From assembly GCA_024811115.1 (NCBI GenBank), contig JAKOGH010000812.1, positions 372,001 through 436,000 of the forward strand: 64,000 nt of DNA. Direction: 5' to 3'. Position 1 is the stretch's first letter. Each line of letters starts with the position of its first letter. The notes below the pieces were generated by a model, which did not search any database, was not told the DNA's origin, and saw nothing but the letters and a program-made list of their open reading frames with translations. The translations under genes were made by a program, and so were the position numbers. Positions 22,872 to 36,433 of the stretch are shown piece by piece. This DNA comes from Terana coerulea (taxonomy: Eukaryota; Basidiomycota; Agaricomycetes; Polyporales; Phanerochaetaceae).

Positions 22872-25835
22872 CGCGCCCCGCTTGCCCCGCTGCGTTTTGT
22901 GCGGCACCTCCGCAAAGCACCCTCGTCGCCGTCGTCGCTGCGACGGCTCCCCCGCACTCGTTTTCGTTCTGCCTGTCCGACGTCAAAACCCATCTTGCCA
23001 CTCGTTGCCTCCGCCACATTCTCCGGCCTGCCTCTCGCCATCTCTCATTCATCTGTCGACCTGATCTCGCGTATGCTATGTTTGCACTCTAATCTCTCGG
23101 GCGTGTCTGTATCCCCTCACGGGAGCGCCGGATCCGAGCGGCGCCGGGTATCCCCTACTGTACTTGTATCTCCTGCTAATGCGTGCCGCCTCCGCGCCGC
23201 CTGTCCACTCGCTTTGCCTCCTCGCAACTCTCTCACTCTCCACCTCTTGTCTCGTCTCGCGCACATCTCTCCGACTCGCTCACTCTCATCCGTCTGGTTC
23301 GGCGCCGCCCCGGTCGCATACCCCCCTCGTTATGTATTTTTGCTCTCTTCGCTCGAGACGGCAGGAGAGCTAGACACGGCTGTGTGGCGCACCGCTGCTT
23401 CTTACTACTTGTTTTCTGCGACCGTCGTGTTGGGACTTTGCATCGCTCACTTGCCTATCTATATTTCCGTTATTCTTATCTCTGAATCGAATTATTTACC
23501 ATGTCGACTGTGCGATAGATGTGCCGTGAAGCTGTGACCAGGTCTTCAAGTCTAATTGGCAGTTCGTGATCCAGTAGGTTGAGTTACGGGGAACATGTGG
23601 ACGAAAGTCTACTTTCTATAGTGCATGCATGATACATGAAAGGATAGAGGTAACCATCCTGGCCGATTCTGCATTGGCGGAAAAGAACTAACCTTAGATT
23701 GACATGTGATTTATTAGGGCTGAGGCAGAGAGTCAGGAATTGCGACGGGACGGCAGCGGAGCCGTCAAGCTTTCAAGACTCAACATTCCCCACACTGGCC
23801 GCCGCGCAATGCCGCGCACGTAGCGCGTAGGACTTGGTGCCGCTACACGGGATTGCTGCGACCCCGTTGTAATTCGTCCTCTTGAAGCCCGGTCAAGGCT
23901 AGACCAGGGGCCCCTGAGTATTGTGAGTACATTCTTGGCCATGGACAGCCCATGAATTGATCCGCGGGGGCTTCACGGGAGCCCGGTGGATATCCAGCAC
24001 TTGGTCTAGATGGATTTGAGTGCGAGCCTTGCGGTGCAGCCCAGAACCTCTTTGGCAATAGGGCGATGTTGTGCTCACCGGCAGACGGAGGGTTTTGTGG
24101 GTATAGGGGTCCGCTATAGATAATCTCTCTTGAATGCACGAGGGTGAGCTGCAGTGCAATTTAAAGCCGACCTGGGACCGTGAATCAGTCGCAATTTATG
24201 CAAATAATGATTTCGCACAGCTACAGAACGTCGCACTTACATCAGGGTATTCAGCCACCTAGAAATAGACTTGTAAATTGTTGACCTGGTGTCGCCCCTT
24301 CACTGCTTTGCTGTAATTTCTATAGCTCGCAGCTCGCATTACGTGCAGATGAATAGACCGAGGTCGTATAAAGCATTTGTGGTTGCATGAGTACGTCAAA
24401 ATCAGATTTTGACACGCGAAATGGTCGGTGCTCCGAACAACACAAATATTGTTGGCTGTAGCGGCATGCTGTCCCGCCCCATGCTCGGGCGTCGGCACCG
24501 TTGACAGGTGACGGGCGATCACCGAGAGTGCAAGCCCAGCTACATCGAAGGATAATGGGAGCGCACCTAGTTTCCCTCCCCTTCGCCCTCCCCTCCCTCT
24601 TGCGGTCTGCCGTGCCGCTTTCGTAGAGCTGCAAGAAATAACTCCCACATCTCGTAAGGAATGACATGACAGAACGTACTCAAACACACATCTTGATGCG
24701 TAAAACTGGGAGACTCCACATACGACTCCGCGTGCCATGCAAGGGCGTGCAAGGTGCGTTTCGTGCGCATATATGCAGCTTAGCTTGGAGAGGCTCACCT
24801 GTGACGCCTCTTTTGGCGACCGGGCTGCGTCAATTTACCCAGTGAAGGAAAAAACGCGAATATTACTTCAAGCACGGGCGAGGCATGCGCATATAAGCCG
24901 TGATTGCAAGAGGCTGACCTTCAATTTTGTACTTGCAGTAGCATCCAGCGGCTCTCGAGCGAGACGAGCTGAGTACATACTCCGACAAGGATATCCGGAT
25001 ATCCCTACTCAGGGGAAGTCTGGACCCTAGCGGAATCTTGCACCCGGTACCAAGGTAGGGGAGCTGGGTGGGGACGCGCTGCAGCTGTCCCGCTCACGGG
25101 CATCCGCCTCCCTTCACTTCCGGCCTGGTAAGAAAAACGTCCAAAAATCAAGATAATTCTTTCAGAGGCTGCATATGGGAAGCATCTACCATCGCCCGCG
25201 AACATGAAGATTTACGAGCTGAAGAGATACGAGGAGCAGCCGAGTGAATGGAGGAAGTCTGCGCATGATCAACGAGTTGCGTACCAAATTGGGTCGCACA
25301 GGGGGATCACCTGCGCGACGGTTTGGGACTAAATCCGCCGTGTGAGTCGCCTGCTTTACGCAACCTACCCTCGGTCGTCCGACTCGTCGAGCGCACATTC
25401 CCTGCTACACCGCCCACTGCCGTCGGGGACGAGGAGCTGGTCCCGCTCGGGGGGCCGTCAACGGACAGGACCGGAAAGCACTGCGTAACCGCCAGTCTCG
25501 TGATTACACCTTGATTGCCTATTTCGGCTTTAACAGCGGCAGGTGGATGTGGCTGCAAGCTGCTATAAAGTCTCGTTCGCCTCGTCCCTCCCTTTTACCT
25601 CGTCTTCCCCTGTTTCGCCTCCCAAGACACCGCTTTCCTCACGCCCTTGCCTCCAAACCCGCCGTAAGTGCCAATGTTTCGCGTATTTTCGTGCTTGCGG
25701 GGGCGGACCTGCGAAGTGACCCTCCGCTTCACGGACGAGATCCGCCCTGATATGCAGTGTGCATGACTCCGCTGACCGCTATATATCCAGGTAGCGACCC
25801 CCACGAACGACCGCACGACGCCTCGAGAGCCCACC
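22872..25835. other. 3-kb gene-free stretch: homeodomain 3' region and PCK1 promoter
   Basis: The first 600 bases are a pyrimidine-rich 3' UTR-like stretch. The rest holds no frame with splice logic or recognisable domain. The final 300 bases contain a TATA box (25564), a CT-rich initiator-type region and a probable leader intron of the carboxykinase gene. Confidence 0.5.
25564..25790 (+). promoter_or_regulatory. PCK1 core promoter and probable 5'-UTR intron
   Basis: TATAAAG at 25564-25570 is followed by a CT-rich stretch. A good donor, GTAAGT, at 25664 and an acceptor, ATATCCAG, ending at 25790 outline a 127-bp leader intron. Splicing would leave a leader of roughly 110-150 bases before the ATG at 25836. 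The motifs are seen directly; use is inferred. Confidence 0.45.
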
Positions 25836-27933
25836 ATGGTCCACCAGTTCGGCACCCCCTATGTGACTCCTCACATCCTCCACAAGAACTATGCCCAGGC
25901 ATTCGACGCCGAGGTCAACAATTGTGCGTCTTTTGTATGCTGTACGATCGCGATCGGCTCACTTAAACACCTCTGCAGTGGTTGGCCGCGACCTCGAGTA
26001 CTTCTCGCAGGCCGGCTTCGACATGGATCGCATTCAGATCAAGCGCAACGCCCCCGTCGCTCAGCTTTATGAGGATGCCGTCCGCAATGAGGGTGCCATT
26101 ATCTCGTCCAGTGGTGCGCTGATCAACTTCTCCGGTAAGAAGACGGGGCGTAGTCCGAAGGACAAGCGTATCGTTTACGAGGAGACGTCGAGAGATGACA
26201 TCTGGTGGGGGTCAGTGAACATCAAGCTGGATGAGCGTGAGTGCAGCTCTATTTCACTAACATCCTCTTGACCCTGACGCTTCCTAGACACATTCGAGAT
26301 CAACCGAGAACGTGCCATTGATTACCTGAACACCCGCGACAACGTCTATGTATTTGACGGCTATGCAGGGGTAAGTGCGCATGACGTCATGGCCAATTAG
26401 TGTTCTCATACAGTGCTGCCATAGTGGGATCCCAAGTACCGCATTAAAGTGCGAGTGATCTGTGCGCGAGCCTATCATGCGCTATTCATGGTCAGTCACG
26501 CCTTCTGTTTGCGCTTCACCCTTTCTGATTGCCCTGATTTGCTACCGATGTCTACTTTCATGGCATCAACAGAATAACATGCTTATTCGCCCGACCGAGG
26601 CAGAGCTTGCGGACTTTGGCGAGCCCGACTTCATCATCTACAATGCCGGCCAGTTCCCCGCAAACCGTTTCACCAAGGGCATGTCGTCCACGACATCCGT
26701 CGAGATCAACTTCAAGCGAATGGAGATGGTCATCTTGGGCACCGAATACGCCGGCGAGATGAAAAAGGGCGTTTTCTCTGTTATGGTAGGCCCACATGTC
26801 TAATCTTGCCGTGCCTTCCTCGCTGACATATCTTTTATAGCACTATCTGCAACCCGTGAAATTCGGACAGCTGTCGCTGCACTCCTCCGCCAACGTCGGC
26901 ATTGAGAACAACGACGTAACACTTTTCTTCGGTCTCTCCGGCACCGGCAAGACAACGCTCTCAGCGGACCCGCGGCGTCTGCTCATTGGTGACGACGAGC
27001 ATGTCTGGTCGGACACGGGTGTATTCAACATCGAGGGCGGCTGTTACGCCAAGTGCATCAACCTCTCTGCGGAGAAGGAGCCCGAGATCTTCAACGCCAT
27101 CCGCTTCGGCTCCATCCTCGAGAACGTCGTGTATAACCCTGGCTCCCGTGTGCCCGACTACGACGACATATCGATCACCGAGAACACACGGTGCGCGTAC
27201 CCGATCGAGTTCATCCCGAATGCGAAGATTCCCTGCGTGGTCGACCAACAACCCAGCAACATTATCATGCTGACCTGTGACGCCTTCGGTGTCCTGCCAC
27301 CGGTCAGCAAGCTGACCCCTGAACAGGCTCAGTACCACTTCTTGGCCGGCTACACGTCGTAAGTGGGCGACCTTAAACGCGAATTTCAAGAGGTTGCTGA
27401 CACTGTGCTTCCAGGAAGACGCCAGGTACCGAAGACGGCGTCCTGGAGCCTATTCCCACTTTCTCTACATGCTACAGTGCTCCTTTTATTGTCCTCCACG
27501 TAAGTCGCCCCAGCTTTTCTACAATCGTACCTCACCCTTGGTTTTGCAGCCTGGTCGCTACGCTGAGATGCTCGCGGAGCGCATGTCCACGCACAACGTC
27601 GACTGCTGGCTCATCAACACCGGCTGGACCGGAGGCAAGTACGGCACGGGCTCGCGCTGCCCACTCAAGTACACGCGGCGCATCGTGGACGCGGTGCACT
27701 CGGGTGAGCTCGCGAAGGCGACGTACGAGACGTTCGGTGTGTTCGGGCTGCAGGTCCCGACGGCGATCGAGGGCGTGCCGAGCGAGCTGCTCAACCCACG
27801 CAAGGCCTGGCGCGACACGGAGGCGTTCGAGCGCGAGGTGCGCAAGCTCGGCGGCATGTTCCAGAAGGCGTTCGCGCTGTATGAGAAGGACGTCGACGAG
27901 GCCGTGCGCGCTGCCGGTCCGCAACTGCAGTGA
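25836..27933 (+). CDS. PCK1: Phosphoenolpyruvate carboxykinase (ATP)
   Basis: The enzyme converts oxaloacetate and ATP to phosphoenolpyruvate, CO2 and ADP in the cytosol and commits carbon to gluconeogenesis. Eight exons (25836-25923, 25979-26236, 26288-26370, 26425-26490, 26573-26785, 26841-27358, 27415-27499, 27550-27933) join to 564 residues, normal for the ATP-dependent family. Visible motifs are [15 protein letters not shown] near residue 90, the kinase-1 P-loop [11 protein letters not shown], the kinase-2/metal motif [35 protein letters not shown] and [14 protein letters not shown]. There is no frame error across eight exons. Expression is usually strongly carbon-source dependent, which fits the long upstream region. 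Confidence 0.97.
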
Positions 27934-28532
27934 GAGGCGACGCGTGTAGTTCCCTTTCTGGGGGATTTTGCCTCTGGCTGTTCAGTGGTGATATTTGTTA
28001 TCTTACCTAGTATACCACACCTTAGCCCACATTGCTTGGGTCGTGGAAATGGACGTGTATTAGTTTTTGCCACAGTATCTGGAGATGTATGTTATATAAC
28101 GGAATGCAAATCTCTCAAACAGCCATTATATGTGTGTCATCCTTAGGTGCCATTACTTAACAAGGCGCGAACCAGACTACTTTGACGACATTCGCTCAAC
28201 AAGTGAATACTCATGAGCAGCGGCCAATGCATATAGCATCTTAAATTAAACCTAATCTTGATACAGTCCCAGGACGATGTATTATGCTGAGCCTCTCCTT
28301 GCAGATAATGTTATTTCTTTCTCTGGCATTACTGTCGCTCAGACTTCACAGAAGTGAGTCGCTGGTTCGCACAGGCCGGAGGACATTTCCTCTTTGGAGA
28401 TAATGATGCGCTGATGCGCCATCGTTGTGATTTCGCCGTGTTTCCGGGACCATGGCGCCTAACCCCTCCTTGTTCTTGACCGCCACCGCCAAATATTGAA
28501 TTTATTGTTGCACATGCGCCACGACTGAGCGG
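27934..28532. other. Intergenic, PCK1 3' region and MED14 promoter
   Basis: This is a tandem intergenic region of 0.6 kb. No gene, repeat or RNA was recognised. Confidence 0.5.
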
Positions 28533-31500
28533 ATGGACCACACCATGGCCAACGGCACTGCCGCCGTCGCTGGCATTCCCAACGGCCTTCCTCATTCACC
28601 GACGCCCGAGGAGCTCGAGCGCGAGCTGCCGTTCGTGAACGATGGCCAGGTCCCGCTTGGCGAGCTTGTGTCCCGGATGTCGCAGTCCATCTATGCAGAA
28701 CTGACTGAGCTGGCTGAAACGTGCGTACTCTGGCTCTGTGCGCGTAGCAAGGCATCTCATGATGTGTCTTCATACCCAGGATGCCCCATATGTCCGACGC
28801 CCAGCGGAAGCGAACCCTTGCGGAATGGGTGGTCAAAACGAAGAAGCAGGTCGTGAAGTTGTACGCGGTCACGAAGTGGGCGAGGGATGCTGCGGTTGTT
28901 CAGAAAGCTATGGTGCGCCACAATCCTATTGTAGAGGTTACGTCTGGTGCTGAAGGAATGGTAGAACGTGACAGCGTTCCTAATGGACCAGAACCGCCAA
29001 TTCGACGAAGTTATGCATGGCCTGAAATACGCGAAGGATAGCTTGGACTCTGCGCGACTGCGCAATCACGACCTTCTGACTTCCCTCGACGTCCTCACCA
29101 CCGGTTCATATCGCCGCCTGCCTTCTGCTATTAAGGTTCGGTGCCGTGCACTTATCCTTCCGAAAGGACTGACGCCATTATGGTAGAAAATCGTTATTCC
29201 GCCAACTCCGCTCACCGAGGACGAAGTCCAGAAGACCCTGCGGACGTCGAGGACGTTATGCGCTACCGACTTCGCATGCACGAGCTCATTCCCCGCGAAA
29301 TGTCGCATTATCGCATAAAGGACGGACGCGTCCACTTCGTTGCCCCCAAGCTGTTTGAGGCCTCGCTATGTGTCAAGAGTGCGAAGAGCAGCGATGGGTG
29401 GTTTTTGTTGATGTGGAGTTCCTATTCCATGTCGGAGGTGATGTTTCGGGAATGCAAGGTGCGTGATTACACCACTAAAGACCTCAAGCAATAAGCAACT
29501 CACTGTTCATAAGAGTTTCCGAGGCGACCGAGTACTCTGTTGAAGAGGCATATAACAGATGAAGCGGACGCACGTCTGGGATTCTACCTCCCACCTGAGG
29601 AACTGCCTCCAGAAGCTGCTGCCATGGAGCAGCCATCGCGACCTCAGCTCCCGGAAGGTGTAGTTGACGCGCCTCTCGTCCGGCTATTCAACTTCCTGCG
29701 TAAGCACGGGCCAATCGCGTCAAGGCATTTACCTGATTATCTGCAGAGATGATGTCACTCTCATACCAGCTTGAAATCCTGTGGTACCAGGTACGGTACT
29801 TCCTCAGTATGCGGGACGATGTATTGATGTGGTCATCAGGCTGAGCGCATGCGCTCGCTCGGCTGGGCGGAATATCTTAAAGTTGAGATGAGCAATGACC
29901 GAAAAACATTAACCCTCACATATTGGCTGTATGTACCATTTTCGTTGATGCCACTATTCTGATAAATTCTGATCATCGAGTAGGCGCAAGCCGCTCCCTA
30001 ATGTCCGCGGTCAAGCCTCGCGAATACCCCTGTTGGGTGGGACACTCACAATATCCATCATACCCACTCAACCTGCGCCCCCAATACCGCCCTCATCCTC
30101 CACACGCTCCTCACAGAGTCAATCCTTACCTTCACAAGCCTCATCCTCACTACCATCCTCACAAACTCAAAGTCAACGTCTTCAGTCCTCACAAGGTCCC
30201 TCACAGCCGTCAAAAGTTGATCCGTCAAATGTGCGACATCGACGGCCGCCGAAAGATCGGGTGCTCGTCGAGCTGCAGGAGAGAGCAAAGCTCACGGCCT
30301 CCAAGGATCAGGGAGAAGGCGAGGCAGAAGCCGTCAGATGAAGTGGAGGGAATGCGTCTGCACGTAGTGTGGGAGCCGCAGCAGAATGCCTTAGGGCTGA
30401 GCATAAATCCTGCGGATCTCAAGGTCTCAGACGAGCTAAAAATCGTGAGTCTACGTCGTGTTCAAACCCCGGCACTGTGCTGACACGAGGATGCACCGTC
30501 TTAGAATCCAGACGACCTGGATGTCGAGGCCTTGGTGCACAAAGTCATCCGCGTGCACTCGCGGAGTGTCCTGCAAGCCTTCTACGCGCAATTGACCCGG
30601 GGGCCATGGAGCACATTCTTCGGCAGGCCTGGCGAGGTTGCCCTCGATGTTGATGGTACGTCTGATTGTCATATTGCCCTGACGTTGGCTCAGACCTCGT
30701 CAGATTCTTCGTCATTCGCCGCGTTGCGAGTCAACCTCTGCGCCGACGAGGTGGTCATTGTCTCCATGGATCCCCGAACGGGCCGGTTGAACATGAGGGA
30801 CACAGGCGATCTGGCGTCTGCTGGCCGTGGTCATAGGTTCTCTCTCCTCACTGAGGCTATTAATAATAGTCCGAGCATGCTTATGGAAGCACTAGGCCGC
30901 CTGCGGTACGGTGTAAGTGTGTACGCATTCTGTTCGCGGCCATTCGCGTTGAACATGGCGGATTGCAGACAATTCTGGATCTCATCGAACAGAAGGCGAA
31001 TTACCTTGGGTTGCAGAGCTTTCGCCAGAGGAACTTCCGTCCAGAAGGTACGTTGACCCCTCCGTCGCCGCTGTTGTCAGCGGGCGCTGATGAGACATCT
31101 GGACATAGAGTTGCAGAAGCTGGGACCTTCGATGGGAACCCTATATATTCAACTTGCCAACTTCCCGCTACACTACCTTGTACTTGTCATCACCGATCAA
31201 GACTTCCGCTATGCACTCATCTCTGCGCGAATTCTTGCGGGGACGATGTACACCGAGATGGCGATGGGAGATATAGGCTGGCTGGATGTGGTTCGTATAC
31301 ATGGCGACGAGCTGCTTGTCAGGCAAGGCGTTGGCCCCGCCACCGCTGGTGTTGTAGAACCTGCAGCAGCTGATGCGGGTACCTCACGAAGCGGCTCACG
31401 GTGAGCTTTCATCGTAAACCTTTCATGGTCATATTCCTCTAATGAGCTCAGATTTCGGCTGGAGACACAAGTTCTCCGCGAGCTGTATGCGTACTGCTGG

Positions 31501-32939
31501 TATGTACATGTTCCTATCTCAGAAGGTGCGATACTCATTCATGTTCCTCGACAGCGCCCGTGTAGCGTACACCAAGGTTGAAAACCAACTGAAGTCTCGC
31601 GGAATACCATATACGCACGTCAATCCATCGCTTGCGGGCGGTACGATGGCTGCGCTGAACCACATCCACTCATCCCTTGCACGGTCTATACCTGCCCTCT
31701 GTGTCCAGTCTTCTGTTATTCTTTCGGGAGCGCCCGCTGCTGAAGCGGCTATGCCAAATATCCGTGTCATACCGCTCAACTGGTGGACGCAGCAGAAAGT
31801 CCAGGTGAGTACAATGGTATCTACTGGTCAACTAGCTCGTGTGACTCATATGTCTATTTTAGGTGGTGACTTGTGTGAAGCTGAAGTACGTACAGCAACC
31901 GGTGGGCAAACGAGCTGGAAGTGGTGCCGTCATCCGCCCTTCGAAGAGGATCATCTACGATACCCGGGAGGCCGTAGTCACCTTCCTTTCGGAAGATGTG
32001 GACAAATGTGTCGACGAGTTTCTGGAGGAATGGGCGCGCGTGTCAAAGATGGTTGTAATAGCGCGAGAGAGTGAGTGCTCTGACGAATATTCGAGACCCC
32101 TATTGACTCCCCTTTCAGTCGCTCAGATGTCTGTGAAGAAGAAGTGGACTGACGTTCGCTTACTATCATTCGACCTTCAGACTGTCGAGTTCGCTTACGC
32201 TGGCGACTACACCGTCTCGATTACCTGCACAGACCAACTGTCTCCATCGGGAGGTTCGTACGATCTGCGGTTCTCCCGTGCGATAGAAGATGCGAACGAA
32301 ATGCCCACGGACGACGAAGACGTCCACACCATGCTCGCACGATACAATCCCCATGAAGACATTGAACCATTCATGCGCAACCTCCTACGGCAAGGGCCGC
32401 TGGCTGTTTCCCTCACCCGTCTGGTCGCTCTACTCCGCGATACGCTTCCTATCGTCGCTGAGCTGGAATACATCCGCGTCACCGCGCTCAAAGCTGGTGA
32501 GAACGTCGATACCTTCGCGAAGACGGCAGGATGGTACCGTGTGCTCTACGGGGATTTCAGGTACTTCCGCTTGCTTGTTGTTTAGTCTCACCATTGCTCA
32601 CGGTAAAGGTCTGTTAGGCAAGCACTCGACTTCAGACTAATGTCGCAAGCACGGGTAGTCATCCTCGACGCCGCCAACACACTGTTCCCTGTGGATGACA
32701 AGTCCTTCCCGGCGCCGGCGGATTCCGCTCGGGAAAGCGACCTACTCTTGAAGCCCATACCCGAATTCCGTTCCCTGGTGATGGCCGCATGCAAAGAAGT
32801 TACGGGAACAGTCGGGCGCACGAAAGTTGCACCTGTCGATGTCGGCGTCATCTGCGACGCCTCCGCCGTGCGTGCTGTGGCGCGAGCCCTGCATGAACGG
32901 GTCCATCGTAAATTGAAGGAGGGTTCAGTCCGGTCGTAG
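28533..32939 (+). CDS. MED14: Mediator complex subunit 14 (Rgr1)
   Basis: MED14 is the architectural backbone subunit joining head, middle and tail of nuclear Mediator, the RNA polymerase II coactivator. The N-terminal half shows the family run: VPLGELVSRMSQSIYAELTE, KQVVKLYAVTKWARDAAVVQ, NVTAFLMDQNRQFDE, LRNHDLLTSLDVLTTGSYRR, IPPTPLTEDEVQKTL, YRLRMHELIPREMSHYRI and EGVVDAPLVRLFNFL. A Ser/Gln-rich linker (near 30060-30230) precedes the conserved C-terminal half ending at TAG 32937-32939. About 14 short-intron exons are visible, including 28965-29135, 29514-29699, 29747-29790, 29840-29928, 30505-30912, 30969-31047 and 31109-31402. Three single-base breaks occur: a G missing near 29241 (CGGAC for CGGGAC), a T missing in the T5 run near 29401 (WFFVDVEFLFHVGGD), and a shift between 30265 and 30335. 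All are in an essential gene, so errors are likely. ATG 28545 is an alternative start. Confidence 0.88.
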
Positions 32940-33150
32940 TTATTCTCTTTGTCATTGCGCACGCGCATAATCAACTGTATACTTTGGAAAGAGTGCCTGA
33001 GCATGTTTACCCGTCGCACAAGTGAGTGTGCTCAGAGGGCCATCGGAACGCCCCTTTATCATCGTGTGCAAAAAGAATATACAAATCCTCAGTCTACAAA
33101 GCGTACTGTATGCATTGAAGAGCAGGTGCCTAACAGCTACTTATCCCCTT

Positions 33151-33178
33151 GCGATGTTTTCCCCGCGATGTTTTCCCC
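33151..33178. repeat. Two-copy 14-bp tandem repeat
   Basis: GCGATGTTTTCCCC is repeated head to tail immediately downstream of the block-A FunK1 gene. The corresponding place near the block-C kinase has one diverged unit, so the duplication is recent or specific to this copy. Confidence 0.7.
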
Positions 33179-33207
33179 TGTGATGACTTCCTCTGCATAG
33201 CAATAAC

Positions 33208-35816
33208 TCACGAAGATCGCCTCCGCTCTTGACGTGGAGGTGACTGAGGGTCCTGCATATAAGAAGGGCCTGACATCGCACCCTCTGAGGCCTTAGATGT
33301 CTTTGTGGGGCGAGATTCAGAGTCGAATTCGGCCGCTTCGCAGCTTCGCTTTGTCCGCACCTTGTTGGAATCTCTCATCGAAAGGCATGGTCGGTCGGAT
33401 CCCACCTTCACCATAATGTTCTTCTTGCTGAGAATACGAACAATTTTGTTGAGAGCCTTGGCGACTTCGGGGAGCATTCCTCCCGCGACCTTGAAATTGA
33501 TCTTGGCGACATCGGCCTCTGCTCGCTGGAAAAGGGCCCTCAGGGCACTGCGCAGGCCATCCAGCACGTGTCCAATCTCTACCACGGATGGAAGAAGAGG
33601 CTTTAGACCATTAACAAAAGTGCAATCGTTGGTCATGACGCAACAACGATTGTGCTGACTGTAATCGCCAAACAGGTAGTTGGCGAAGATGACCTGTTTA
33701 TTCTTTAATTGTTGGAACTCTTCCGGAGTCGTATGGTCGCCGTTGTTGAGGATGATGGTGCAAAGTAGCACATGTACTGCAAGCCACCAAAAAGATTCCC
33801 AGTTGTGAAGGGGATTATACCTAAATATATCGTCGGAGCATGGCTGCATCCCAGCTTTTGTCGCAGCGGTGGCAAGAGGCTGTTCTGCACTTGAGTGGCT
33901 GCTGGCATATCCGCTGACATTGGCTTCTGGACTGCTCTGAAGTCGACGCAACTCTTCATGTTCGGAGATAACGCTGGAAAATATATCTGCCTCAGGCCCG
34001 CTCCTGCCCACGTGCTGGAAGACATTTTGGTGCATATACTGGTGACCATGCACTTCAGTGGACATAAACTGAATAGTGCCCTGATAGAATCATAGTGAGA
34101 GCGCATCATTATACGGAAGAGAATTGGGACGCACAGTTCTAATCTCGTGCTGCTTCCCCATGTCATTTTCATTCTTGGCGTACTCGAAATCAGCAAGCTT
34201 GACAACTTTCCCGACCACTAGAATGTTGCCGGAGCTGATATCACGATGCACCCAGCCGCAGTGATGAAGGGCGTGGAGAACTGTCAAAGGCGTGATTAGA
34301 TACATCTAACAGCAATAGAAGAAGCCTTACCAAGCGCGAGTTCCTTGAGGCAGAAGAACGCGTCGAACAGGGATCTCGACCTCGACGATAGTCTTTCCGA
34401 CCTCCCGAAAAACTATGCAGTGGTGTGCCTTGCGGTCATGCACCGGCTGTTTCTCTGCGCAAACATGAGGAACGGATACGCCACCCCTAGCGGGGAGATT
34501 GCTTGCCACCGTCAACTTCCCAGGAACGTTGACCTTGACTGCCAGGTGCTCCTTGACGTTTGGGGTGCCGTGGTGACGCATTACTGCGTTGGTGACGTCC
34601 GTCTCGTCCCCTGACCTTCACATCCCAGCTGGCTTCGACGGTCAGGAGGTGTTTCCGAAGTAGGTTGGCGTCCACCCAACTATCTTTCAGAACGTATCGT
34701 CCTTCGGTCTCTTCGCCCTCCGCGTCCAGTTTCACGACTTCCCACACCCGCGTTCCGCGACCTCGAATGGATTCGGCTCTGATGTTGGATATCAGTCGCG
34801 TCGTCCTGTACGTCGACTCGCCGACCTGGAAATCGTAGCGAAGATCCTTCCCAACCGAGATTCGCTTTACGGTGTCGTCCCATCCCAGCTCCTCGGGTTT
34901 AGCGAAAATGAAACGCAGGATAAACTCCGCAAATCGCCTGTTGTCCAAATTGTTCTTCACGTTTTGTCAGCGATGCATCACAGGGTAGTGTGCGAAGAAG
35001 CAAGGGTGTACCTGGGGGCAGAAGTAGAACGGTAGCGTAGCCAGTACGCCTGAACAGCTGCTATACCAGAGTCGTACTCTATCATCTTCAATGGTGAAGC
35101 CGAAAGCGAATCTTCTACCAACATCCTCGCGCATCATGTGGTTCAAGGACCACAGTATCTTAGTGTTACTCTACGTACGCGAGTTTTGTGGATTAGCATA
35201 GTATTACAGAGAAGAATCGACAGCGCACGTACTTCATTGTTGAAAACCACATCCTTATTGGACTTCTTGAACTCTCCGGCAATGGCGATGCTTGTCCACT
35301 CAGGGTTACTGGCAGAGTCGCAGAGTACACCGTAGCTATCGGGCTTCGAGGTGTTGTCCTTGTGGCGAGATTCGGCTTTCCTTGGCGGATTGCAGTCAAA
35401 AACCAACGTCGCCTCCCCCTCCGCAATCCCACTAGCAGCTTGGATGGCAGCGACAAGGTCGGCCAGCTTCGCGAACACCCGGTCTTCCGTCTCAGTCACG
35501 GTGGATGGTTGTTTGTTAAACGCCGCTCATCGACCATTGACGACATTCTTCCGCCTAAGGAGAGTTCCCATAACGGCGTCCATGTCGATATCCTTCCGGA
35601 GTGGCGGGAGCAGGTTATCGAAGAAAAAGGCGACCTCAACTAGCGGGACGTGCTCACTCAAATTCCGTAGCATGAAGTCCCGAGATCGCCCCAAGCCAGC
35701 GTCGGGTGGAGCTGAATGAGCATGCTTCGGAACAGATGGAGTAAACCCAAACGGTTGAGCGCAAGGCTTTGCGGGAAGCTCTGCAGGGTGCGTACTACTA
35801 GAGGGATTCTGCGACA
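33208..35816 (-). pseudogene. FunK1-type fungal kinase, block A, decayed
   Basis: This is a copy of the fungal-specific FunK1 kinase-like family. It is recognisable throughout (SRDFMLRNLSEHVPLVEVAF, FAKPEELGWDDTVKRIS, HCGWVHRDISSGNILV, YNPLHNWESFWWLAVHVL) but broken. A tryptophan codon conserved in blocks B and C (GRWAAFN) is TGA at 35527-35529. The segment between VLKDSWVDANL and RKHLLTVEASWDV has lost about 22 residues present in block B (REGQILEQI...QELF). One extra base occurs near 34612 (CCCCTGACC against CCCCGACC) and another near 34365. The start aligned with blocks B and C is 35816. The HRD and ADFEYAK motifs survive. Nonsense plus deletion makes this a probable pseudogene even allowing for base errors. 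Confidence 0.82.
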
Positions 35817-36433
35817 TAGCAAGGGGGATGTTGAGGCTTCTGCTGCCCTGCATCGACTATAGAGATGCTCCGTGGCCACCATTTCTTTTTTCGCATGAGA
35901 GGTGGCTGTTTTTGATGCTGTGTCTGACGAGCGGCCTGAGTATGGCGGAGGACGAGGGGAAAGACGTTGAACTTGCACAACCAAAACAGGAACGTCGGCA
36001 GTATTACGATCAGCGCATCAATTGATGCGTTGAATGCCTACATGAAGCTGGCGCCCGGGCTCGTGCCGCGGCACTGCCAGGCGTTTGACACAGTTCTTGA
36101 CATACCACCACGACATTGGCAACACTTCGCTAAACTGTGCTCTAGCTCGCATGCACGGACAGATATCTCTGCTCACAACGCATTCTCGCTGATAGACCGC
36201 AGGGGGCATCTCGCAGACTTCTCTCCTCGCTATCTTGATGTTTCAAGGCAAAGAAGAGCTACAATTGGCGGGTCGTCCGCGTCAATATGGCCCGAATATC
36301 AGCAGAGAAATGACTTCGTAACCGCTTATAGTTGAGTATATATTAAGCCCTGTCTATGCTGTAGACGTGTCCCTAACTTGCCTTTGACCCCCATCTTCCT
36401 CTGAACGTAGGCACGTCTCTGTTGCCAGCGAAG
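35817..36433. promoter_or_regulatory. Divergent promoter region, FunK1-A / FMO1
   Basis: These 617 bp separate the kinase start (minus) and FMO1 start (plus). They contain the perfect palindrome CGCATCAATTGATGCG at 36014-36029, also found at the same place in blocks B and C, and a TATATATTAA at about 36336 suited to FMO1. Confidence 0.55.
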
